A DNA stretch of 64,000 bases, from positions 1-64,000 of the forward strand of contig NZ_JAMQOT010000010.1 in assembly GCF_029502005.1 (NCBI RefSeq), in the 5' to 3' direction. This DNA is from Natrinema salsiterrestre (GTDB taxonomy: Archaea; Halobacteriota; Halobacteria; Halobacteriales; Natrialbaceae). Within the stretch, counting starts at the first letter, position 1. Each line of letters begins with the position of its first letter. The notes beneath the pieces are model-generated. The model did not search any database. It worked only from the letters and a program-made list of their open reading frames with translations, and had not been told where the DNA came from. The position numbers and the translations under genes were made by a program. Shown here piece after piece: positions 50,438-57,641 of the stretch.

Positions 50438-52149
50438 AGGTATTCATCGAGGGTCGCCGCTTCAGTGCTGATTCGACCCAACTGGATGATCTGTGACTGA
50501 TCATCTTGGAAGTGTGATTGAATCCGATCAAGCGGAGACGTCATGATGCACTGGATCTCCACATCTCGAAGATACCGAGCTGCGGCGTCCTGAATGTCTG
50601 ATTCAAGGTTCGTGAGTGGTTCGTCAAGCACTAACACCTGCCAGTTGTGGGCATCCTTATTTTCTTGGGCAAACTGCGCTACAGTGAGCCCGAATGCAAG
50701 ATTGACCAACCGCTTCTCGCCACTGCTGAGCCGGTCATAAGGACGGATGCCCTCAGACCCCGTCCCCGGGAACTCTAGTTCCCCATCCGGTGTGAGACCG
50801 ACTTCAGTGCCGAGATCTGGTGCGATTTCTTGGTAAACCTCCGAAAGTCGGTCTGTGAAGGTTTCTCGAATCTCTTCGAATGCTTCTTGCTCCAGTTCCT
50901 CTATCTGAGCCTCTGCAGCAGATATCGATTCATCAATAGCGTTGATGAGCTCTTGGCGGTTTTCGAGTTGCGTACCGAGCTCTTCTTTCTGAGATTTGAA
51001 CTCCTCTAGGTCCTCTCGCTTCTGCGTAAGTTCAGCATTAGTCCTTTCCTGAAGTTGGTCGATATCGTGTTCTGCCTGCTTGAGTGCAGTCCTGACGAAC
51101 TGGTTGAGGTCATGTAGTTCGGGCTCGGATTCCGTGAGTTCGGTAATTTCAGCCTTAACTTCCGAGAGTTCTTCCTCTAGGTCTCCGATCTCCTCTTTCA
51201 GAGACTCAATCCGGTCGTCTGCACTATCTACCTTCTCTCGAAGCTGCTCCCGGAGTTCGCTGAGATCACGGTTACGTCCACACTGAGGGCACCTGTTCGG
51301 GAGGCGGTTCCGTGCCTTTTTTTCTTCAACCAGCCGTCCACACACGGGGCAGGTAAATTCCTGAATGGCATCAATGATGAGGTCATTGACCTTCTGCGTA
51401 TATCTGGACGTGTCACTGAGTTCCCGCCGTTTTTGTTTGAGTTGGTCCTCAAGGAACCGTCGCCGGTCATAGAGTCCGTCAAGTCGCTCTGCAACCTCGT
51501 CTTTCGCTTGAAGCCGAGCGCTGATACTCTCAATCTCCCCCGACTCAACCAGTTCTTTGAGCTCTTCGATCTCTTCAATCCGGTTCTGCGTTCTAGAGAT
51601 GGGAAGAGAATTCAGGTTCTCTTCCAGTTGCCTGATACTCGGTTTCTCTTCTCCACGTCTTCGAATCTCTCGAAGGTGGTCTAGGTCGTGTTTTGCACGG
51701 CGATGGCGTTCGATTTTTATCTGATTCTCCGCGCTGAGGAGCGACCTAATTCGATTCAGCAGATCCTCCCCAGAGTGTGCGCTGATCGGCTGGTTTGCCG
51801 GATTTGCGGTGATAAACTGGAGGCGAACATCCTCCTCTGGTCCGATGTATGATCTCACCCCTTCACCGGCATTGAGAGATTGACCATCGTGTTCGTATGT
51901 ATGTTTCTGATCCCGTAGCACTGCATCTGTGTTATCGAAGTGGACGTTCACCGTACTGTGTTGACCGGACGTGACTCCGAACGTTCCAGACCGTCCGTAC
52001 AACGCGTAAAGGATGGCGTTAAATGTCAACGTCTTTCCGGATCTGTTTCCGCCGGACAACAACAAGTCATCGCCGGAAATCGTCTCTTCGGCGATTGTTG
52101 GGCTCTCATCGATTGCGAAGTTCTCGATTTCGAGTCTACTGATTTTCAT
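50434..52149 (-). CDS. SMC/Rad50-like ATPase with zinc ribbon
   Basis: A 571-residue ABC-type ATPase of the Rad50/SMC superfamily. The P-loop is GGNRSGKT near residue 35. Coiled coils flank a central CPVCG...CPQCG ribbon that would bind zinc at the hinge. The signature RLSSGEKRLVNLAF is near 472, Walker B VLVLDEPLTN near 505, and the D-loop and switch follow. All motor motifs are intact. ATG 52149 was chosen over 52185 because MKISRLEIENF is the usual start of the fold. It overlaps the membrane-protein gene upstream by 14 nt and the next gene by 4 nt. It resembles archaea-specific SMC-related proteins and Lamassu-type LmuB in outline; the relation is not proven. Confidence 0.82.
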   Translation of the reverse strand: MKISRLEIENFAIDESPTIAEETISGDDLLLSGGNRSGKTLTFNAILYALYGRSGTFGVTSGQHSTVNVHFDNTDAVLRDQKHTYEHDGQSLNAGEGVRSYIGPEEDVRLQFITANPANQPISAHSGEDLLNRIRSLLSAENQIKIERHRRAKHDLDHLREIRRRGEEKPSIRQLEENLNSLPISRTQNRIEEIEELKELVESGEIESISARLQAKDEVAERLDGLYDRRRFLEDQLKQKRRELSDTSRYTQKVNDLIIDAIQEFTCPVCGRLVEEKKARNRLPNRCPQCGRNRDLSELREQLREKVDSADDRIESLKEEIGDLEEELSEVKAEITELTESEPELHDLNQFVRTALKQAEHDIDQLQERTNAELTQKREDLEEFKSQKEELGTQLENRQELINAIDESISAAEAQIEELEQEAFEEIRETFTDRLSEVYQEIAPDLGTEVGLTPDGELEFPGTGSEGIRPYDRLSSGEKRLVNLAFGLTVAQFAQENKDAHNWQVLVLDEPLTNLESDIQDAAARYLRDVEIQCIMTSPLDRIQSHFQDDQSQIIQLGRISTEAATLDEYL

Positions 52150-52663
52150 AGTTTTCCTCGTAGGGGACAGACATCTGTTTTGCAAGCTGGTTCAGTTCAC
52201 GAAACGACCGGACAGAGAACACACGTAATATGATGGCGGCAAGCCCGACGCCGATAAACAGGCCCACAAACTTGCCGATCACATATCCTGTGATTGGTAC
52301 TGTGATTGCGAGAAGAATTCCGGCTAGAATGGAGACGTGATGGCTATAGCCCTTCTCGTCGAAGTCATCTATTGCGTCTTTCACCTCTTGCTGGGCGGAG
52401 TCAAAGAAATCGTTTTCTCCGGTAATCCTCAGAATGGTTGCTGTGGATCGCTTCAGATTCCCTCCTGCCCAGAAGTCGTTGAGCCAATCATTAGCAACAA
52501 CGACTGTGAACATCACGGCTAGAGCCGGAACGGTAGCTGCCACAAGTGCTATCCGATCTGTCGAAATTAGAGGAATATCCCAGTATAGCAAGACGAGGAG
52601 GGAGTACACGTATATCGCCAGTGCCCCCCATCCACCGTTCTTTATCTGAGAAGTAAGCCCCAT
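52136..52663 (-). CDS. Four-helix membrane protein, first gene of the SMC operon
   Basis: A 175-residue protein with four membrane helices (about residues 13-32, 38-58, 108-128 and 131-150), a soluble loop of about 45 residues between helix pairs (WLNDFWAGGNLKRSTATILRITGENDFF) and a polar C-terminus. It overlaps the ATPase gene by 14 nt. Membrane proteins encoded with SMC- or AAA-type ATPases in defence loci often act as effectors that damage the membrane, but no known effector domain is recognised. Confidence 0.6.
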   Translation of the reverse strand: MGLTSQIKNGGWGALAIYVYSLLVLLYWDIPLISTDRIALVAATVPALAVMFTVVVANDWLNDFWAGGNLKRSTATILRITGENDFFDSAQQEVKDAIDDFDEKGYSHHVSILAGILLAITVPITGYVIGKFVGLFIGVGLAAIILRVFSVRSFRELNQLAKQMSVPYEENYENQ

Positions 52664-52872
52664 TGTGACACTGTTCCGTCAAACAATGTCACAGGCAATA
52701 AAGTGTGTGGTGGTTGGCAGGCAAATCTATTAAGCTTACTAATAGTTCGTATGTATAGAACGCCTACCTATCCGTTGTTCCTACTCCGTTGTACGGGAAG
52801 AAACGGTCATAACTCAGCTGTCTAGATTTCATAATCTCTTATCAGAATATCCGTACTGCGGTAGTTTTTATT

Positions 52873-52895
52873 AGCCCCTCAAGGGGTGAGTGGCT
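52873..52895 (+). promoter_or_regulatory. GC hairpin leader element, copy 7
   Basis: After GTTTTTATT, CCCC (52875-52878) pairs with GGGG (52883-52886) around TCAA, with AGCC/GGCT as outer arms. It precedes the TFB gene start at 52933. GGGGTGAG is shared with copy 1. Confidence 0.55.
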
Positions 52896-52932
52896 CGCTG
52901 TACTGGCGGGTTCCCGAAATACGGTGAGAACG

Positions 52933-53859
52933 ATGGCATCCAGAGACATCTACGAAACTGGCTTCGACGAAGACGTCCGAACGGAATCGAGCGCGAACAA
53001 ATGTCCCGAGTGCGGCGGACGAGTCACGACGAACGCGGTCGAAACGGTCTGCGAGGACTGTGGGCTGGTCATCGACGAACAGCGAATCGATCACGGGCCG
53101 GAGTGGCGGGCGTACGACGACGAGGAATGTGAACGAACGGGTGCCCCACTTGCTGCGGCTCGCCACGATCCCGGCCTGTCGACGGAAATCGGTCGCGGCA
53201 CCGACGCGAAAGGAAACTAACTCTCTGGGAAGAAGCGGCGGCGACTCGCGCGAATTCGCCGAGAGTAGACCCGGGGTCGCTGGCGGTTGGAATCGGAACG
53301 GAATCTCGCCCACGGACTGGGCGAAGTGCGTCGGTTAGCGAGTGCCCTCGAGATCTCCGATTCGGTCCGCGACCAGGCGTGTCAGCTCTTCCGGAGCGCC
53401 CAGAACGAGGATCTGCTTCGTGGCAGATCCATCGAGGCCATTGCTGCGGCCAGCGTCTACGGAGCCTGCCGGTGTAACGGCCTCTCTCGGTTAGTGGACG
53501 ACATCAGCGAGATGGCCCGCGTCGCGGAGCCACGGGTCACGAACGCGTACAAAACGCTGAACGAAGAGCTGAGCCTTCCCGCTGAGCCCGTCTCACCCAG
53601 CATGTTCGTGCCGCGCCTCGCCTCGAACCTCGAGTGCCCGGATGAGATCCGACAGCGGGCCCGAACGCTCGCTGAGCAGGCAGAAGAGCGCGGCGTCACG
53701 ACGGGCGTCTATCCGGCCGGGTTCGCCGCGGCCTGCCTCTACAAGGCCGGTCGCGAGCAGGGCCGATGGTTGACGCAATCCGAGGCCGCGGACGTGGCGA
53801 ACGCCTCGAAGGCGACCGTCTGGACACACCGAGATACGTTGGAGGAACAGGTCGCCTGA
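52933..53859 (+). pseudogene. tfb: Transcription factor TFB gene with two in-frame stops
   Basis: TFB (archaeal TFIIB) recruits RNA polymerase to TATA-bound promoters. The N-terminus has the zinc ribbon CPECGG...CEDCG and the B-finger region WRAYDDEE...[20 protein letters not shown]. The frame is stopped by TAA at 53218 and TAG at 53266 and then continues in the same frame through linker residues (AERT-less LARIRRE...TRGRW region) into both cyclin repeats (VRRLASALEISDSVRDQACQLFR and VFVPRLASNLECPDEIRQRARTL) to 53859. Both stops lie in codons normally Glu and Gln. Everything else is intact, so decay is recent. Confidence 0.82.
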
Positions 53860-53953
53860 GGCAGATCACGGTCTCTCCGTCTGTACTGCACATCGTTCTA
53901 TCCACGCTACGATTTAAACACGAAGACGAGCCATGTTCTCTGTAGACTGCTCT

Positions 53954-54835
53954 ATGAACGGTCGTTACTCCGACTTTGAGGAACTGCGGCCGACCGGCGA
54001 GGCGTCCCACATTCCGGACACGAGGCTGGATGACGGGTGTGAGGGAGACCCCCGGCGGCAACGCGTCGCGACGAGTACTGGTGGCTACCCTGATGCGCCG
54101 ACGGTAACCGATGGCGAGTGCCAGTCCTGTGGGGCGTCAGTCCCAGACGGCCAGACAAAATGCCGGTTCTGTCTCACCAACCATCTCGGAAGTGACGCCA
54201 CTAGCACGAACGAGACAGCGTCGACGACGTTTCTCGGCATCGTTCACCTGGTCGTCGAGTCGACCACGTTCTACGGCGCCGTGGCGAAGGGCGGCGCCGC
54301 TGCGAACCTCCTCTCCGCCAACGAGGCGGAGCCGGCTGTCGACGACTACACGCTCATCTACGATCTCGATGAGGCGTCGGCGCGCCAGTTGGCCGAACAA
54401 TAGCCCTCACTCCCCGACGCGGTACAGGTGTCGGCAGCGGCGGGAGAACGGCTTCTTAGTGCCGCCCGTGACCGGGCTGGGTGGCACGGGCAGGGAGCGT
54501 CGGAGCGTCGGGAGCAGACCCCGACGCGGCTCTACGACCAGCGTGGGGACGGCATCCGCGACGCGTCACGGCTCACTGAGGTCCTCGACGACGCCGACGA
54601 CGCGGTGTGGCTGGTTCCAGCGATGGCGCTGACCGAATCTACTGGCGAAGCTGGGGCTGATCGCCAGATGTCGGCGGTGCCGGCGACTCTGGAACTCGAC
54701 TGTCAAAACTGTGGACGGGCAACCGACCACCGGTTCAAGACCCATGAATCAATCCCAGATGAGGCGTGGACGGGACAACCGATCTGGGAGTGCCGGGTGT
54801 GTGGCTCGGCTCGCTACGGACCCAGTCTCGAGTAG
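53954..54835 (+). pseudogene. Biosurfactant-protein-like gene with one in-frame stop
   Basis: A haloarchaeal plasmid gene, sometimes annotated biosurfactant protein, interrupted by TAG at 54401-54403. The first part has CQSCGASVPDGQTKCRFC (zinc ribbon, about residues 54-71), FLGIVHLVVESTTFYGAV and DDYTLIYDLDEASARQLA. After the stop the same frame continues PSLPDAVQVSAAAGERLL and ends CQNCGRATDHRF...CRVCG. The stop is at a codon that is Trp in complete relatives as I recall them. The two halves together make one protein of about 293 residues. Confidence 0.6.
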
Positions 54836-54853
54836 CACAGGGTTGGATGTCGA

Positions 54854-54894
54854 TTAACCAACATCTTGCATGGTCTCCGAGCTTTGTTGGTTAA
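54854..54894. promoter_or_regulatory. TTAACCAAC palindrome, copy 3
   Basis: TTAACCAACA (54854-54863) and TGTTGGTTAA (54885-54894) form a 10-bp inverted repeat with a 21-nt spacer. It begins 18 nt after the stop of the preceding gene. The right flank TACTGTGAGCTCC resembles that of copy 1 (TATCGTGCTCC). Confidence 0.65.
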
Positions 54895-54991
54895 TACTGT
54901 GAGCTCCTGCGACGATCTGGAGTCAATACACCAAATCGAGCCAGCGACAGCCGATTACCCTGCGTTCGAATAAGAGATCACGTCCTTCGAC

Positions 54992-55093
54992 ATGCTCGCG
55001 ACGTTCATCAACGAGCAGCCGGTGGAGTTCGACGCGATCTTCGAAGAGCTGACTGAGGAGGTCAAAGCAAGCCTTGAAGCGGAACGAGAATAG
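54992..55093 (+). pseudogene. C-terminal remnant of an acidic protein
   Basis: A 33-residue frame MLATFINEQPVEFDAIFEELTEEVKASLEAERE with strong haloarchaeal bias. The same frame upstream (PATADYPAFE) is cut by a TAA. It is probably the tail of a decayed gene. Confidence 0.4.
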
Positions 55094-55156
55094 TAGGAGT
55101 ACTGAGAGGATTTGCGTATAGTTCACGGGATTGCTCGTATCTCATGGACCGCGCGG

Positions 55157-55187
55157 GATACTTAAATGAATGGTCAATATTTTTACC
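55157..55187 (+). promoter_or_regulatory. Promoter of the Cas4-like/MrfB/MrfA operon
   Basis: CTTAAA at 55161-55166, preceded by GGGATA as a BRE-like element, gives an expected transcription start about 25 nt downstream, at or next to ATG 55188. The transcript would begin with the 22-codon leader frame. Confidence 0.5.
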
Positions 55188-55256
55188 ATGATCGCTGTAC
55201 AGCGGGAGGTTATGCAAAATGAGGAGCCCTATGGTATATGCGGGTCAATGATGTAG
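55188..55256 (+). CDS. Possible 22-residue leader peptide
   Basis: ATG 55188 opens a frame (MIAVQREVMQNEEPYGICG, then SMM) that stops at 55254-55256, one base before ATG 55258 of the Cas4-like gene. With the TATA box about 25 nt upstream it would be leaderless and so efficiently translated. Ribosomes ending here could restart on the next gene. It may equally be chance; no relatives can be checked. Confidence 0.35.
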   Translation: MIAVQREVMQNEEPYGICGSMM

Positions 55257-55257
55257 C

Positions 55258-56100
55258 ATGTCTGGGAGCAAGGCGCACATAACAGAGCCCTCGGAAATCG
55301 CTCAAGACCAGTTGTCCCTGTTCGACGCGTTATCAGGCGACGATGCAGAGCGGATTATCCCGCTCAGCATGCTCGAGACACAGCACTACTGTGAGCAGAA
55401 AGCCCGGTTCCAACGTGGCAGCGACTGGGACGAAGAGTCACTCCCAGCACGTCTCGTTCGAGGACGAGAACAACACAGCGAACTCGCCGAAACAACGACT
55501 TCAACCGATAATGAGTACACGCTCGCAGACGCATGGGATGACATCCAGTCCGGGGATGTCTCACTGATCTACCCGCCCTTCGCACACGAATTCGTGAACA
55601 TGGTGGTAGTCGGACGACCGATGTTTCTCCGGTTCACCGAGAGTCAACCATCCCAGCTGACGCTCGTCCGCGGCGTCACCAAAGAACCGTACACGGAGCG
55701 ACTCTTCTCAAACGAGGAGTTTCTGTTGTGGTGTCACGGCAACTTGTTGGACCGAATCGGGTTCGACGTCTCAGACCTTTCGATTCGCTACCTCAAGTAC
55801 CCTCAGTCGAAGTTCGACGCTGTCGAAGTGAGCAGAGCACAACTTCTGCTCGCCGCCGAAGACGGTGACGACATCACCGTTCAACTTGACCAAAACTCCT
55901 CACTACACCCAAACATTCGGCGCCATCCGATCACGTACGAACGGGACAGTGAACGAGGGAAGCAACTCCGGGCGTACGCCGCATTCTGGCGAGACGACGG
56001 CGACGACCCTGACGGTGCGAATCACTGGAAGCAATGTGCGAGTTGTCGCTTCCAGCCACAGTGCGACTTAGCACTCGCCGAAGGGGACCACCGCGGGTGA
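55258..56100 (+). CDS. Cas4/RecB-like Fe-S nuclease-fold protein
   Basis: A 280-residue protein with the Cas4/AddB cysteine layout: C45 (TQHYCEQK) near the N-terminus and C260, C263, C269 (CASCRFQPQC) at the end, which would hold a 4Fe-4S cluster. RGREQHSEL near 70 is the helix carrying the first conserved His. The usual catalytic core (G-x-x-D and E-x-K, about 120-145) reads GRPMFLRF and LTLVRG, so the Asp and Glu/Lys appear replaced. It may be a structural partner rather than an active nuclease. It is the first gene of an operon with an exonuclease and a helicase; the next start (GTG 56097) overlaps its stop. Confidence 0.65.
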   Translation: MSGSKAHITEPSEIAQDQLSLFDALSGDDAERIIPLSMLETQHYCEQKARFQRGSDWDEESLPARLVRGREQHSELAETTTSTDNEYTLADAWDDIQSGDVSLIYPPFAHEFVNMVVVGRPMFLRFTESQPSQLTLVRGVTKEPYTERLFSNEEFLLWCHGNLLDRIGFDVSDLSIRYLKYPQSKFDAVEVSRAQLLLAAEDGDDITVQLDQNSSLHPNIRRHPITYERDSERGKQLRAYAAFWRDDGDDPDGANHWKQCASCRFQPQCDLALAEGDHRG

Positions 56101-57638
56101 TCACTGATGAATATCCAGACGCTGATAGTCCAAATGATGCACAGCCGAAGGCGACCACGGAAATGGCCACTTCGGGCGACAGCAATCGGAGGACGTCCAT
56201 GATCGGCCTCACTGTCCTTCCTGAGCCGACGATAGAACAGTGTGAGAGGACCCAACTCAAAGACATTGTCCACTACTTTGACTCTGAGGTCGTCTTTACC
56301 CCGGATCAGGTCCACGAACCGTTTCTCAATGCTACTCTCGAAGATTCCGTAGAGGTAATGACTCAACCGCTGGCCCGTGGGCGGGCCACGCAGATCGCGT
56401 GCGATGACGATACACGGTTGGTCTGGGCCTCGACTCCGGCCGAACTTGAGGAAGCCATCCAATTAACACAGACCGGAGTACTAGAGGACCGCCCGGAGTG
56501 CTTTATTCTCTCCGACCAGTTGCGTGTCTCCGTCGACCTGATCGACTTGGAAGCCCATCTCGATGGCCTTGCGGAGTATCGAGCACCGTTCGACAAGCAC
56601 GATGCCGTCGACGCGTTTACGCACCTCACGGTTGAAGCGAACCCGAAGTACCGCGCAGAGTGGGAAGGTATTGATGTTCAAGGTGTAATGCCCGGCGCAA
56701 ACAAACAGCAAGGGGCCAGCGGCGCCGGCGTCGCACACTTCGAACTGCAGGCGGGCGGTGTCGTCGGGGAAAAGACACGCAAGCTGAGTGCATTCGGACT
56801 TCAAGCCGTTGACCAAGTCGGCCGGTCACGAGCAGCCACGCTCAACGAGGCCGGTATTCAATCCCGTCAGGACCTCGAATCGGCCTCTGTCCACGAAATC
56901 TCCAAGCTAGCAAATCTCGGGCAGCAAACGGCAAGAACCGCAATTGAATCCGCGCAAGTAATCGAACACGGCGAGATCCGGAAAGCACCTGGAGCAAGCC
57001 TTCCAGAGAAAGACCCGATCTTCATTGACATCGAGACTGATGGCCTCAACCCAACGATTATCTGGCTCATCGGCGTCTACATCCCGTCACAGGACGACCG
57101 GTATATGCCGTTTATTGAGACGGACCCGACGCAGCCAGCAACGGCTCTTGAGGAGTTCCTCTCGTGGCTATCCGAACACGGGAACAACCGGCCGATCGTC
57201 GCCTACAATGGGTGGAACTTCGATTTCCCGGTCATCCACGAACACATCGACGAGCACTGCCCACAATACCTCGACTTCTGGGAGAGCACTCACCGATTCG
57301 ACCTCTACGACTGGGCGGTCAGAAAGAACAACGCCCTCCTCCCCGGATTAACGAACAAACTGGACGACGTCGCGCCGGCACTGGGATGGGAACCACTTGA
57401 CACTGGCCTAACGGGCGCTGAGGTTGGCCGGCTATTCCAACGATACGCTGCGAACCCTTGCCCTGCTACTGAGCTGGACTGGGAGCGGCACAAACGGTAC
57501 TGCGAGGACGACGTTCGCGCACTCGCACACATCTATGACCGGGTCGCAACAGCGACACGACGCATGACGACAACCAACCGCAGATCGACTTCGGCGACCG
57601 AAGACACCACGTCACAAGGAACACTCAACGATTTCTAA
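56097..57638 (+). CDS. YprB/MrfB-like RNase-H-fold exonuclease
   Basis: A 513-residue protein. The N-terminal half is of unknown fold. At about residues 250-310 is a helix-hairpin-helix pair (LQAVDQVGRSRAATLNEAGI, ISKLANLGQQTARTAI). The C-terminal RNase-H-like exonuclease domain carries FIDIETDGL (D, E), VAYNGWNFDFPVI (D) and YCEDDVRALAHIY (D), the four acidic residues of the DEDD type. Bacillus MrfB/YprB works with helicase MrfA in mitomycin repair; the same pair is here. GTG 56097 was chosen for its 4-nt overlap; M at 56163 or 56199 is possible. Confidence 0.72.
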   Translation: MITDEYPDADSPNDAQPKATTEMATSGDSNRRTSMIGLTVLPEPTIEQCERTQLKDIVHYFDSEVVFTPDQVHEPFLNATLEDSVEVMTQPLARGRATQIACDDDTRLVWASTPAELEEAIQLTQTGVLEDRPECFILSDQLRVSVDLIDLEAHLDGLAEYRAPFDKHDAVDAFTHLTVEANPKYRAEWEGIDVQGVMPGANKQQGASGAGVAHFELQAGGVVGEKTRKLSAFGLQAVDQVGRSRAATLNEAGIQSRQDLESASVHEISKLANLGQQTARTAIESAQVIEHGEIRKAPGASLPEKDPIFIDIETDGLNPTIIWLIGVYIPSQDDRYMPFIETDPTQPATALEEFLSWLSEHGNNRPIVAYNGWNFDFPVIHEHIDEHCPQYLDFWESTHRFDLYDWAVRKNNALLPGLTNKLDDVAPALGWEPLDTGLTGAEVGRLFQRYAANPCPATELDWERHKRYCEDDVRALAHIYDRVATATRRMTTTNRRSTSATEDTTSQGTLNDF

Positions 57639-57641
57639 CCA

